64,000 nt of DNA from Atriophallophorus winterbourni (GCA_013407085.1 JACCGJ010003439.1:1-64000); one strand, 5' to 3'; shown: positions 34,493 to 47,520, counted from the stretch's first letter. The notes: a model not told the origin generated them from the sequence alone. Numbers and translations: made by a program.

Positions 34493-34736
34493 AGTTTATT
34501 CAAATGTTTCAGAATAGACGTTCCTTTGGCTCCTATGGTAGCACATATGCAACAGCTAATTTTCCATATTGATATTCCCTTGCGTATATCTCTGAACAAT
34601 AACACGAAAAGCGTCTGAAACCAATTTAAAAGCTATGGCTAGAATAGCGCAAGACTCGGCATCAAAGGCTATAAGGTGACGTTTCCCATACTCGGATATC
34701 ATTACCAGTGCAAAAGGATTAGCAAACAATAGAAAG

Positions 34737-37415
34737 GCAAGATATTTTGAACACGGTCAAAACTCGTTGGGAAAATGGCCGCAGACAAATGCCGCGAGAA
34801 ATTAGACTAAGCGCATTGAAACTTCATATTGGAAAGATAGATGCACCACGAAGTTCAATAGAAACACTACTAAATCAATCAGTAGTTGACGTGTCAGAAA
34901 CAAATTCATATCACTGTATTCCAACAGTACAATCTCAAAACGATCAAACATCCTTGCAAGCAAAAAACCTTCAGATGCCGACTCTGGAGGAACGCACATT
35001 CGGTGAGTTGATATACGATATTCCTCTTTATAACCACATTACATTTAATACCCGATACCGCGGAAACGATTTACCCACTCTCTTAGATCTCGTTTTGACA
35101 CGCAATGAACATGACATTGATAACGTTGTATACGAAAGTCCACCGGGACTAAGTGATCACGTCGTCATCCAGTTTGACTATCTGTTTGAAGCTGTAAGAA
35201 AAAATGATGCCCGTAAAACAGTTAGACGGATCATCACTATCTCGTTGAGTGACGCTCTGAGAAACATGATTAACTGCAAACCGGAAACCAGCAACTTACA
35301 TGAGTTTTGGATATGGCTAATATCTAATCTCAAAAGTTTAATTGAAGTGAGCTCCGAATCTGTTCTCAGGAACTCAAGAAAAAACCTTGAATTTAAACTA
35401 AGTAGCAGAACTCGTAAGTGGTTAACGATACAAAACATTGCTTGGCGACATCATCGGCAAAACCTATCATCAGAGACCTGGGAAACATTCCGTTTATGGC
35501 GGAACAAAGTAAATAAATTTGTCATCCAAGATAAGTTGTGCTTCCAAGAAGTTATATCACACATGATGGAGCGAATCACCAAAATACAGTACCGTATGGT
35601 TGACGATCAAGCTAAGGTGACACCTGGAGTTGCGTCCGTGAACACATCAGCTGAACCAACAATAACTGCAGCAGAAACTGTTGAATCTTTAGCCACGTTT
35701 TATTAAACGGTATTCAACCCTAGAGAACATGCAATAAACATCCCAAATCAAACACGTTCAAAGACGGTTGCCCTAAGTGAAATAAATGTCACTTCGAAAC
35801 GCGTCCTGCAAGCTTTATTTAATATAAAAACCGGAAAGTCACCTGGGGCCGACGAAATAACCCCACTAATATTGAAGCAATGTGCGAGTTTGCTATACAA
35901 ACCACTCACATACTTGTTCGAGCAAACACTGGCAATTTGAGTGATTCGTACATATTGGAAACGCGGAATAATCTTTCATATTTATAAACGTGGAAATCGC
36001 CCCGGTGTTTCGAATTGCCGACCCATTGCTCTGTTACCAGTGATTTCAAAATTACTTGTTGCTGACGATCCAATGAAACATTTCGAAAATAATAAGTTGC
36101 CTTCGAGGAACCAGCATGGAATTAGACGTAATTATTTCTGATTGTCTAATTTACTGGTAACGCTAGATGATTGGACAAAATCGGTAGAAAATTGGCAAGC
36201 AATACACTCCTTCTACTTAGATATCTCAAAAGCATTCGATCGTGTTGACCATATTGTACTACTGCAGAAGCTTGAAAGGCTTGGTATCACTGGAAATTTG
36301 TTGAATATACTAAATGACTACCTAACAAAACGCACTACCCAGGTACGTGTTGACGGTGCATTATCAAAACCAATCACAGCAACGAGCGGAGTTCCCCTAG
36401 GTTGAGTCCTTGGTCCGATCCTCATTCTGGTTTATGTCAATGAAGTACCGGAAATTGTTCGATGTAACATTTCGGAATTTGCGAACGACATGAAGATATG
36501 GCGATTCATTCGTAGTCCAGAAGACTGTCTGCTATTACAACAAGATCATGATACGCTTCACAGCTGGTCGCTGAAGAACAAACTGCAGTTTAACTTCAAC
36601 AAATGCAGGATCATGAATGTGGGGAATCGAGTAGAGTTCATATATCATATAGGTTCGCATGTCCTTGAAAATTGCAGTGAAGCAAAAGATTTGGGTGTCT
36701 GGATAAGCTCCAGTTTAAAAACCGCACTTCAAACTAAAAGCGTCATTAAAAAATCAACACGTGTCCTAAATCTACTCAAACGGGTATTTGGGAAATTCTC
36801 GCCCAAGATATTCCCAAGAATCGTGAATACATACTTGAGACCAGTCATGGAATACGGTATGCAATCTTGGTCTCCGTGGCTCAAGAAGGATGTTGAACTT
36901 GTGCGGCGGATCTATCACCGCTCAACAAAAGTTGTTCTCAGCGTCCGAAACAAGATTTATAAAGAAAGGATTGCTCAACTGAATTTGCTAGAATTTCCCT
37001 ATCGAAGAATCAGAGGAAACCTTATCTTGCTTTACAAAAAATTTCATACACCGAGCCATCTCTTACAGGATTTATTCACGTGAATGGATACGAGAAATTA
37101 TCAGACCCATGAATATGTGCTGGTCGTACCGCATTTCCGCCTGAATTGTAGGTATTTTTACTCTGTCCGTGCCTGTTTTTGCTTGAAACAGTTTACCTTC
37201 AACCGTTGCTCACTTCACTAGCTTGCATGAATTTAAAACACAATTAGACGAATTTTATTGCATTATTTGTTCCCCGAACACTTATATACTGCTAAATCTA
37301 CTTCTTTATCTTGTTTATACACTTAAATTTCAATTTTTAGCATCCTATGATTGTTGTTAGGCTTGTTGCTTTTTAGACCATTAAAAACCTTGAATTACCT
37401 TGAATTACCTTGTGT
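34737..37415 (+). pseudogene. CR1-like LINE with fused ORF1/endonuclease and full RT region
   Basis: Frame 34747-35706 (319 residues) joins the end of ORF1 (RWENGRRQMPREIRLSALK) directly to the second half of the endonuclease (YNHITFNTRYRG, LPTLLDLVLTRNEHDIDNVV, GLSDHVVIQFDYL) and the linker SSRTRKWLTIQNIAWRHHRQ. The first half of the endonuclease is deleted without breaking the frame. RT follows in pieces: KSPGADEITPLI near 35.84 kb, SFYLDISKAFDRVDHIVLLQ (36142-36405), then FANDMKIW instead of FADD, so a catalytic Asp is lost. The C-terminal frame 36490-37083 has LQFNFNKCRIMNVG and MEYGMQSWSPWLKKDV. It ends near 37412 in about two and a half units of CCTTGAATTA, the probable 3' tail. Dead element of the same family as the split CR1. 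Confidence 0.85.
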
Positions 37416-38945
37416 TCTAGGGTGCTTCGATGCGCCGAACGAAGGGTGAACTTTAAGTTTGCCGTTTAGCATCATTACCACATGAAAACGTGTCGACCAG
37501 GTGATAAAAGTTGAAATATCTGTTTGCACTAATTCTCCTTTTGTATGATAGAACGTCAAACAACGTTTCCAAATGAATACTGATCAATAAGGGAATGTAT
37601 TGTAGATTTGTTTGCCTTATAAGTGCTTGGATGGTTTATAAACAAATACCGGATAAGGTCAAGCCAAATCGTTCAAACACTAGGACACTCGACCTAATTG
37701 TGAATGGGTTTAAACACGTTAAATTGTATAAATTCGCATATGAAACTCTTCAGCTAACATCCTCACATCATCCATTTACCAAACTTATGCACTGAACGAG
37801 TGAAGGTCGATTTATGAAGATCTTTGTGTCTTGAAATAGGAAACAAATTTGCACAGTGTTGGAAAGGTGATGTTGTTTACGGATTGGATCAATCTATTTA
37901 GTTCTATAAACCCGCAATAAGTGTCCTAATGCGCGATTAAACTTATTGTATTGCTTTCTCTGAGTAGTGGCTTGTGTGAAAAAAAAGCGTGACATTCGGT
38001 TAATTTTTAGACTTCATCGCTTTATCGCATTCGCAAGTGCCTCCAGTGTGCATGACTTAATAGTTCGGCTAAGTCCGTCTTAGTGAAAAATGGATTGAAT
38101 GTTCAAATTTTACTGAAAGCAGATCAGTAATAACGGCTTGTTGTTATTCATTAGACCACAGATCTCAAGCATAAATATCTGAGAATATGCAGTGGATTTC
38201 ATTTCTGGAATCTTATTTATATTCGACATTTTGCAAGGAAACATTATAGCTATATTTTGTTGATAAATCTATCTATTTTCTACACGGGATATTACATACA
38301 ATTGATGTATTTGCAACTCTGCTTTTTTAAAAGGAAATTGAATCACATTTAAGAAATGCTTTGCTGACATTTTGTGCAGGAGTCGAGTGTGTGCCGAAAA
38401 TCATAGAACACAAATTATTGATTCTACACGTAGATAAATGGTAGTTAGGTTTCAGTGCTCCGCCGAAGAACAATTGCGTAGCTTTGATTGTACAACATTT
38501 TCAATGCGACCTGCAGAAAAATAGACAAATGGATAGAACCACCATATTTATTAGCTATTCAGAATTGCTTAAATACGTAGCACAAGTTGTATATATAACA
38601 TCAGGTTTCAAAATAAATAATGTTGTAGAGCCCCTGTAATTTACGTCAGGAGATATATAGAAACGGAAGTATTTTTTATATAACTCACGTGTACGATTAA
38701 TTAGTGGAGCTGTGTTGATCTGTAAACGAAAGTGGTTTCCATTTAGGAATCTCCTGTAATTTTTTTAAAGAATGAGAATAGAACGCTTAATTCGAAATAT
38801 TCGAAAGTTCAGCTTTGAATTAGTGCCTAGAAAAGGTATACAATAAAACCAAAGAAATTTATCAAATCTCAAATTTCTAAGTTTGCTCTTGATCATTGAA
38901 AGACAAGCTAAATTTTGCGTGTAAGGTTTGTACGATAACCGTGTT
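37416..38945. other. AT-rich stretch, nothing recognised
   Basis: No recognisable domain, repeat or RNA gene. The short frame 37595-37795 has no family resemblance. Confidence 0.45.
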
Positions 38946-38949
38946 CAAC

Positions 38950-39345
38950 TGACTGTGCCAAATCCGATGTAGATGAGGTCAAACCCAAGAACATAAACAA
39001 AATCCTTATTTGCATGCAGTTCCATCACAAACACCACAGAACCAGTTTCGTTCTGCTTGTGCTCATCATATAGGAACAGTACAATCCTAATCTGTGTTCC
39101 TTGTATGAGTGGAAGAAACGAAAACACGTTGCGCTTGTATGCCACTGTTGGATAAGCTTGGGACGATCAACCAGTTCAATCACATGAGCACACACACGTG
39201 TAGATAGGGCGTAAGCCAAGATTATAAACAAACATCTTTATTTAGTTGCATATCTGTCACACACACGCACACACACATCCCACTAATGATTCGGGGCAGT
39301 TTGCACTTACCGGCTAGGGACAGTGTGATCAGCAACGACCGAAAT
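38950..39345 (-). mobile_element. Hammerhead-bearing repeat, subfamily B, two decayed units
   Basis: Minus-strand units with cores at about 39031-39075 and 39279-39325, roughly 243 nt apart, linked by the CACTGTTGGATAAGCTTGG and GACGATCAACCAGTTCAA blocks of subfamily B. The first core has ATGATGA for CTGATGA and a mismatched helix II. The second has lost both CTGATGA and GAAA. Both are predicted dead. The spacing shows that this was once a tandem copy. Confidence 0.75.
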
Positions 39346-40860
39346 AGGTCATGTATGGATTTTTGTTTATATTTGACAGCAATTTTGATAGCAAATGTCA
39401 TGTAAACGATTTCATTCGGAGATATTTTAGATCGATTTTAAACCGATAAATAAATAAAACCGATATCTAATTGGATTTAGTAAGACAGGATCAAATGTAT
39501 ATGTATGCATAATAATAATAATATATCGATCGTATGAAGAAAATGATTTTGTAGTTCAAACTTTTTCTGGGATATATCCGTGAAGGATTTAAACGGCGCG
39601 TCAACTAACTTTGTTACTGAAAATTCGTGAACACGAATAAAGTCATTCTTCTTCTTCTTCTTCTACATTGTGTTATACTCTCGTCTATTTAAATATTCGG
39701 AAGGTGTATTGCTCTAAATAATCAAATAACATGAGATAATTTACCAGAATTAGTGAAGTGGAAAATCATTTTTGGTTTAAGGAAGAGGGTGCGCTGACAA
39801 ATGTATAAAATAAAGGCGCATGCATTTTTAATTAATTAATTATCAATTAATTAATTTTAGAATTGAAGAAACGCTTCCAGATTGAAAGAAATTTATGTGC
39901 TATCGGTTAGCGCAGTTTGGGTAACACTTCACTTGTGACACAGAAACTTCATCAAACTATGTGTGATATTGAGGACAAGGCAACAGGAGCGATAACAGTC
40001 AACCAGCCACTTATGTTTCTACCTTACTTCTATTTATTCATGTTCTTTTCCCTGACTATCTATCACACTCGATCTGACGAAGCTTCTGTGTCAGAAGTGG
40101 AACGTTACCAAAAACTGCTGTAACCGATTGAAAAGAAAATTTCTTTCGAACATGGAAACACGATCGGTCTCACACATATTCTAATAAAAAGCTTCCTAGT
40201 AATGTTTCTGAAAACGGTGACGCAATCTTACCCGATAACTTCAGCTCTACTGAAGAGTATGTTAAATCAATTTCAGCGCACGAAATAATGATATAGATGG
40301 CGCCAAATCGAAAACAATTTCTATTTCATACCGACCAGATAATGAATACATCCGGTGCATCTGATGTCAGATTTGATATGCAATAAATGTGTAGAAAACT
40401 GCCAATGAATATATCATCAGTATAATGATGGACAAACTCGAAGAGCGAAAAATTACGACAAAATTATTAGAAGCAATATAATCACTTCGCAATGTTATGT
40501 AATCTTATGTAGAAACGAATACACACTGTCATCTTTTTTTGAAAAATATTAATGGTTTATGTTTATACTATTCAACCTGTGGTGATGTGAATTTTTAATA
40601 GTAATACTAATTCTCAAACAGTGTTAGTTACTTTTCGGGAAAAATTTTGTAATTAGGTTATATCCGACAAATCGAGTTTTTCTCGCTTAAAAGCGCGATC
40701 AACTCTCCTTACGAATAATATTCGACATGAAAAATATCATTTGGAAGAATAAGTTTGGGAATCAAGGGCGATTGAAATCCAAACTTGATAACTGAACTAT
40801 TACCAGTTCAATAACCGCTAAGACTGGTCTTGCTGCTTTTATTTACTATTGTTGATGCGT
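39346..40860. other. AT-rich stretch; (TTC)n at 39646-39664
   Basis: Nothing recognised apart from the short trinucleotide tract and a perfect six-base-pair hairpin at 40087-40101 (CTTCTG-TGT-CAGAAG) of unknown meaning. Frame 39917-40123 has no recognisable family. Confidence 0.4.
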
Positions 40861-40864
40861 GAAG

Positions 40865-41585
40865 TTGTTGGCCTCCGTCAGGCGATGTCGACCATGAATG
40901 TACATCACGATCGCATGATATTTTCATGTTTTACAGCTTTTTGAATAACTAAACAGTCCGATTCAGGAGGAACAATCTCTCCCGCAAAGCTTGCATCGAT
41001 AGTCAGAACTCTGTTGTAGGGCGTCAGTTACACTCCAGCGGCGTGATCTGCGTTCAGCAGCCAATAGCTTTATCTGCTCCTCCCCATCTTGCAGACGACG
41101 ATTTACACAATGCCTCCAAAGTGAGCGGTCAAGAGCAAGTTATTCCCAACTTGCCGGGTCAATGTCAAGAGCTTTCATATCTCTTTTGCAAACATCTTTG
41201 TACCGCAAGTGCGGTCTGCCCAATGGTCAACTTCCTAATTGCAACTCACTGTAGAGTAGATCTTTCGGAATACGACCATTTTCTATTCTATAGACATGAC
41301 CAAGCCACCGCAGGCGGCGCTGACGTAATAGGATGAACATGCTCTATAGACCAGCTTTTGAAAGCACTTCAGCGTTAGTCACTCTGTCCATCCACGACGG
41401 ATGCTTCGTAGATGGAAAGCATTCAGCTTCCGTTCGTGTCTTGCGTGGGTGGTCCAGGTTTTACTGCTGTATAGTAAAGCATTTAGTACGCACGCGTTGT
41501 ATACCATCATCTTTATCTTTACAGTCAGCTTGCGGTTACCCCAAACACGAGAGTTCAATCGGGACAAAATGACAGCTGCTCTGAA
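40865..41585 (-). pseudogene. RTE-type LINE 3' fragment (copy 2)
   Basis: Minus-strand frame 41379-41567 gives LNSRVWGNRKLTVK, VLNALLYSSKTWTTHARHER and FHLRSIRR, as in copy 1 at 16.2-18 kb. A short deletion then joins to the WMDRVTNAEV-like region, followed by HLQRRLRWLGHV-like and GRIPKDLLY-like blocks across frameshifts. The 3' end near 40868 has GGCCTCCGTCAGGCGATG, the shared RTE terminus. 5'-truncated and dead. Confidence 0.8.
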
Positions 41586-42029
41586 CGCGTGGGTAGGTTA
41601 AGTGATTATCATTGCACAGATGAACCGAAATGTGATAAGTGGCAAGATGCGTGCCACCTGTCGTGTTGACCTGAGATGACCTGACGAGAAATTTCCATCC
41701 TCTCTCTACCCCGACCCACTAAACTAAGAGTAAACAGCTCAAAACCTTTGGTCAATTGTAAATGCAGTCGATAAGATCTTCACACGACAGATAACGCTAA
41801 TTGGCTAAACAATTTCAATAACGTTTATTTGAACGCAAGTTTTTTATGTTCAGCTGATCCGTGTCAACATCATGTAGCGAACATCCATAATTAATGCATT
41901 TGATTCAAAGTCACAAATCTTCCTTAAAAATTATATATAAATAGTTTATCAAGTGAACTAATTTTAATCTTCTGTATATGTTCCCGAAGGTGCTATATGG
42001 ATGGCTTCCGGAAAAACAATGGGAATAAT
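41586..42029. other. No recognisable feature
   Basis: AT-rich with no coding or repeat signal that I can identify. Confidence 0.4.
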
Positions 42030-42405
42030 AAAGAAGTTGGTTTGTATGCCACTGTTGAATAAGGTTGGTACGACCAACCTGTTCAATCACACTCATGTAG
42101 ATGGGGTTTTAACCCACTATCATGAACAAAAAAGCTCATTTGCATGCATTTCCAGCACACACACAGCACGACCTGTTTCGTACTGTTTGAACTCAACAGG
42201 TATGGACTGTAGGATCAGGATCCGCATACGCTTGAAACAGTGGAAGAATAATAAACAAGTTAGTTTGTATGCCACTCCTGGATTAGGCTAATTCGACCAA
42301 CCTGTTCAATCACATGAGCCCAAACACATGTAGACAACGGTCTGAGCCCATGACCATGAACAAAAAAGCTCATGTGCATGCATTTCTATCACACCCACAA
42401 CGAGG
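42030..42405 (-). mobile_element. Hammerhead-bearing repeat, subfamily B; core 42166-42206
   Basis: About one and a half minus-strand monomers. The core reads CTGTTGA (A6 changed), GTTC-AAACA-GTAC (mismatched helix II), GAAA, ACAGGT, C, GTGC. Predicted inactive. At the right edge the copy ends close to the ribozyme cleavage position of the next unit (CCCACAACGA at 42395-42404), which would fit an insertion copied from cleaved RNA, though divergence makes the exact end uncertain. Confidence 0.75.
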
Positions 42406-42784
42406 TGTGTTTACAGTATGATTTTATAATTTTTAGATAATCAGATATAATAAGATATGCACTATTCAGTTTTAGATAATAATGAATACATTGTAGCACC
42501 AAGTTTATGCACATGTAATATATTTGTTACGACATTCAATATAAACATTTCCAAAATATATTCTTATCATTTGTAATTTTTGTTTTTTTAATATCACAAA
42601 CATTGATTACCAGATAATTTTAATCTGACTTTATTTGGATTTTTCAACAATAACACGAAATTCTACATAAACATCCAGGAAGACAAGCTTTCTTTCAAAA
42701 TTTCAAACACGTTATTTCAACAAGTGTAAATTGGAGCGGGGCCTTTGAGTCGGCCGTGCTCAAAATTAATGTTTTCATGCCTTT

Positions 42785-43372
42785 TTATTTTTTCAGTCAA
42801 CGCGGAACCTTTTGTTTTTGAAACGTTTTAACATGTCGCGATGTAAACGAAGGACGTTTGATGCCCCACACGCTTTAAATGCTGCGCAATATTTTTATTT
42901 TGAAGGATGGGGAATTTGCTGCGCCGGTCAGAAAAATGCGAAAGCAAACTTATACACGGGGTTTTAAAATCGTGCAGCCTGTTTTTCACCAACTTCCATC
43001 ACAAAGCTTAATGCCTGCAGACGAAACCGAAGCTGTTTTGGATTTGAATGTGACTGGCAATCTCAAATTTTCCCATCAAAGTTTGACGTCTATCTTATTC
43101 GCATTAAAAATTTGTGTTTAAACTAATTTGATTAGCTAAAAGTTCGTTTTTCGAATATAGTTTTCTTCTTCTCTTCTTCTTCTTCTAACGGAAATCAATT
43201 TCGGGAAAATTTGTGTCAGGATTTTATGGAAAAGGTTAATTGCAGCTTGTCAAAATTGTGCGATATTTGTGATGATAAATTACTCGAAGGGTACTTACAA
43301 CCAGACTTGGAAAAACATCTCAAGTTTAGGACATTGCATTACAAGGAGTGTGCTGGCATATAACAACCATGT
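42785..43372 (+). pseudogene. Unrecognised coding remnant
   Basis: After a splice-acceptor-like TTTTTATTTTTTCAG (ending near 42797), codons give MSRCKRRTFDAPHALNAAQ, then a frame shift to frame 42879-43121 (PVRKMRKQTYTRGFKIVQP). A further stretch from about 43186 reads SLSKLCDICDDKLLEGYLQP, then DLEKHLKFRTLHYKECAGI and a stop. The Cys-x2-Cys...His...His...Cys spacing suggests a zinc-binding fold. The frames and codon patterns look like once-coding sequence, but I recognise no family. It could be a transposon protein or a dead host exon. Confidence 0.35.
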
Positions 43373-45835
43373 GATAAACCAGTTTTGCAAATCTCATTAT
43401 TAACAGCGATTATCTTGACATGGTATACACTCTATTTTACGTCAATGACTACCAATATGTTTCTGTTTTTAAGTAATAAATTATAATGGTCATATAACGT
43501 TTATAACATGTAGCTCCCAACCTTTTCCTAAGTAGATTCTCGAAGTCATTATTGTCCTTCGAGTTATGAGTGACAACATAAATGTTGTAAGCGCTATTAT
43601 AACAGCTTTGAGTAAGCAGACTTGCATTCAATAATATATTGAAATGCGGAAAATAGACAAATCAAGTGAATTATACACATTGATTTTTATCCTCAAATAC
43701 AGCTAAATTGCAGTTTCGCTAACCTTTCTGGTTCCATCCTTTTCACTTGATTACCAACATAGTATGACCAGATGTTTTGTGCATATTAGATGGTAACACA
43801 GTACCACAAATGTGTCATGTGCATTCAGATGTTAAAACATGGTCGGTTTATCAATGTTATGCATACTTCACGTGACCTGTATTCGATGCGTGCAGTACCT
43901 TAACAGAACAAACACGTATATAGAGCTTGAAAGAAAAGGGTGAAACTTTCGAAACTTTCGGAGTGACGGCGTTATGCAGTACAATCAAGTTCAAAGAAAA
44001 ACGAGAAATGGAATAGAGAAAAGGACAGTGCTGTTTATCGCTGCCGGTTGATGTTCTTGTCTCCGATATCCTCTTGTTCGTTGCTCTAGGTATCCAATTC
44101 TTTATATATGTCGCGCCATATGTTTTTTTGAACTGGTCGATGTCACTGGCCGGGCAACGAAGGTTAATCAATATACACGTGATGCTGACAGACTTTTGAA
44201 TCACATGTTATCGAAAGATGGAATAAATAGAAGTGTACAATAATAAATGTGAAGAGACACTGGTTTGTTGCACACTAGCCTGAATTGCAATTGAGGAATC
44301 GTTCGGCGAACCACCTTTATCTGGATGCAACTGTAAACGAATGAGCATCTTATACAAAGTTGCATGTTCCGATTGTGTGACAGACTGTATGCAACCTTAA
44401 AATGACTACAATAGTACATCAGCTTAATTTCATAGACACGATTAGAACTCGGTATTGTCAATATATATTGTTCAAGATCAAAGCCAGTTTAACAAGAATA
44501 GGAATAAAATAATACACATTCAATCGGATAGCATCATCGGAAAAATGAGAACTGGCTTACGAACCAGAATTAAACTCAGTCAAACCCGTCGAGACATACA
44601 GCAAAATGATTTATAAACAGATGGACATGTCACCGGCACGTTTCCACCGCCGCCTTGTTTGTTAACGCTGCTTACGCAACTAGCTAAAACCACTTAGCAT
44701 TTATTTAAGATCTCTATGTTTTTTCATGTATTATTAGTCTAATAACCTTTGCGTTTTTCATGTCTCATTTTCTACTTTTTTGAATGAATCAAATCATCAT
44801 CCCAGTCGAGACAAGTGAACAAAATTGTTAAAATAATCTCCGAATATTCAAGTCAATCCTACATTAGACTGGCGGAAATTTGTTATCTGATAGATAGTTT
44901 ATTGTATAGGTAAGATTATCGTTTGTTTTGAAGTCACGTTGTTTAAATATAGCATGAGATTTGTTATCTTAAATTGGAGAAATCTTTGAGTAAACATTTA
45001 GGATTAAAGATAGTGGATTAATCTCATATGGCATACTATACCGTGTTGTCGAAATCTTTGAAGGGAAATGCATTTATGTTGAACAATCGAAGCTGTTCAA
45101 TTAGAACTTTATTGCAGGTGACTCGAAATAGAACCTTAGAGCTGATTTTTGTAATGAAGCATAAACAATCAGTAGTATCAATCGCTTGAAATATTGTTCT
45201 CATATTTTTATAATGGTATTAAACAACAACTTGTTTTCCTTTTAATTCATGTTAAGCAAGTTTAAACAATCATTTTAGTAATATCCAATGATCAATGATC
45301 AATCTCCAAAATCATTGTGGATGTGTGTTTACACAGCTGAGATTTATACTTAATCTTCTAAAACCGATATTATTTACAATATTCCTTGCTGTATTTTAAT
45401 TAAAATATTCTTTGAACTTGATCAATAATGAACAGAACTCGTCTATCACCAAAACGATTTCATTCGACATTCGTTTAAAAAATTAATCATTCTTTGAAAA
45501 TTAGTCCGTATCAGCTTATGGATTATGAATTCAGATAAAGTGATTTACGCAAAACGGGTTACTTGAATCGAAACAAATTTCAAACGGAATCGTTCCAATT
45601 TGTCTGGTGTTTTGACAAATTATGTCCGTCCGGTAGCAAATTTGAAACGTGGTGGTCAACAAACTGAGTTTGAAGTTTCAATGTTCAAACTCAAAAATGT
45701 CAGTTTTTCTCTTGACAGCAAGCAAACCAATTTTTCGGATCTCGATGAAGCAAAGCAATAAGTTTGGAAGACAGTATTCGTAGTTGTACGTTTACGAGAT
45801 TAGGCGTCCTTGAGTGACTATGAAGATATTCCGAT
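43373..45835. other. AT-rich stretch, nothing recognised
   Basis: Frames at 43857-44204 and 44201-44461 (minus) show no known domain. No repeats of the window's families. Confidence 0.45.
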
Positions 45836-45839
45836 ACAG

Positions 45840-46060
45840 AAGTTTGCATAAATGAAAGAATGTATTATGCTTCCATCGAAATTACAGCAACGGGTTTTTA
45901 TTTATCCAGGATTCCGTATCAGATATGAACATATACTCCAAGTAGAGGCTGTTTATAATGAGGAAACAGTTGTTGTACATATGGTAAAGACGTAAAGTGC
46001 TCTAGCGAACCGCGCTAATCGAAACATATTGGTGAGACCATTAGAATACCAGACACTAAC
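45840..46060 (+). pseudogene. Possible LTR-retroelement integrase N-terminal remnant
   Basis: Plus-strand translation gives KECIMLPSKLQQRVF, then EETVVVHMVKT, a stop, and SALANRANR. This loosely follows the LQQRVL...HPG...YW...MVK-C..CA.NR layout of gypsy-type integrase zinc-binding regions. The HPG and Cys residues are not preserved. Weak call. Confidence 0.22.
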
Positions 46061-47160
46061 ACAAGAATATCATAGAAGGCCGAAAAGTGCAACGAGAAAA
46101 ACTGCCTACCCACAGAAATTCAGGTTAAAAAAGAGTTTCATGAACACGCATTAGAGAGAGACAGCACTTTAAAGCACAAGCTCAGTTGAGAAACCATCAG
46201 CTAACGACTAGTAGGCAGTCCATCAAAGTCAGTCAAACTAACGAAACCTAGTGAGGTTTTTTATGTATACGTTCTGTACGAAATTGCCGGGTAAAGCTGA
46301 CCAATGTGACAATCGATGAAGACTCGCGGAAGAATATTTTGTGATTACGAATATTGTCTGTAAAAATAGGCTTAACCTGTTATTGATGATGGGAATAATT
46401 GACGTATGTTTGCAAGTATAGTTCGCAGGATGTGAACCATACCGCAATAATCTACATAATGGGAAGTAAGCTTTGATGTTACTAGCGTTGGTTCATGTAT
46501 CTTTGAGGTATGGCTCAACAACGTAGCACGCAGGGTAACCAGTAGTGACCTCTGGTGGTGATATTCAGCAAGTGTTGCTAAAACGACCAATAAGTGAATT
46601 CGATCGATGGATATTCTCGCGTGAACCAATCAGCAAAATATATTAGTTTTTGTTTTGATGGACAGATTGATTATTGTGTACATCTAACACCTTATTATAT
46701 ATGTGACATTGCCTAAAGTAGAATACGGTGCAATAATATTATCATCTATAAAATTGTATCTAGCAGTAAGACACTTGTTACAACGATGTAGTGTGAAATC
46801 AACAAGAGAAAATCCATTTTACTTTAACATCTGAAGTTCACGTTTTGTTTGTCGTCGCCAATTTTAGCTGTACGTGTTATATTTTTCTAGAATGCTCTTT
46901 CACATTGTGTTATATTTAAATCGAACGAAAATCATTTGTTATATTCTACACGTTTTTAACTATAATTTATTCACATTTTTATTCACAACTTAATCCCATG
47001 GTGTTGTTCAGCGTTAAGTTCATTTAAATAAGTCCTTGAATCTTTGAATTAACTCCTCTTACTAAATAATGCATTCAACTAAAGGACTGTTTGATAGACG
47101 CTTCATTTTTTTAGTTACAATATAGCACTTGCTGAATAGCTTTTCATCAGCAAATACTCA
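46061..47160. other. AT-rich stretch, nothing recognised
   Basis: Minus frames at 46238-46629 have no recognisable domain. Confidence 0.4.
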
Positions 47161-47164
47161 CATT

Positions 47165-47520
47165 CATTCAGTCCTCTTCGTGCCGGGTGGCACATGAGGC
47201 GAAGACAACTTCACGCCAGTGGTTCCGGTCTGTCGCTGCTTCCGTTGCCGTCTGCACCGTGAATCCTTGTGCATGTAGTTCGCGTTCCAAAGTTCTGCGC
47301 CAAGTTTCCTTGGGCCGTCCCCTTTTTCGTTTACCTTGCGGATGCCAGTGCATGGCTACCTTCGTATGCGAACTGGGATCCATCCTGCAGACATGACCGA
47401 ACCACGGATCTGTTGTCATCGTTTCCGTAGCAATGTAGGTTTTACGGGATAGGGTTGCTAGCCCTAAGCCCAACCCTCCTCCTTTCTCAGACGGGCTTGG
47501 GACCGTCCTTGGCGGAGTTA
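47165..47520 (-). mobile_element. Short internally deleted LINE
   Basis: The minus frame 47168-47473 begins in sequence resembling a LINE 5' end (RTVPSPSEKGGGLGLGLATL, TYIATETM) and then passes without a break into a LINE C-terminal block: DPWFGHVCRMDPSSHTKVAM, GKRKRGRPKETWRRTLEREL and DRNHWREVVFASCATRHEED. The whole endonuclease and polymerase are missing between TETM and WFGH. Having both ends but no middle is typical of a short internally deleted element that can be moved in trans. The segment is much richer in GC than its flanks, suggesting recent arrival. Confidence 0.7.

Noticed and set aside
40075..40112. CTGACGA followed by a CTTCTG-TGT-CAGAAG hairpin and GGAACGTT, hammerhead-like
   Set aside because: GAAA is not present (GGAAC) and no helix I can be formed with the flanks. 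It may be a relic of another ribozyme family, but the evidence is insufficient.
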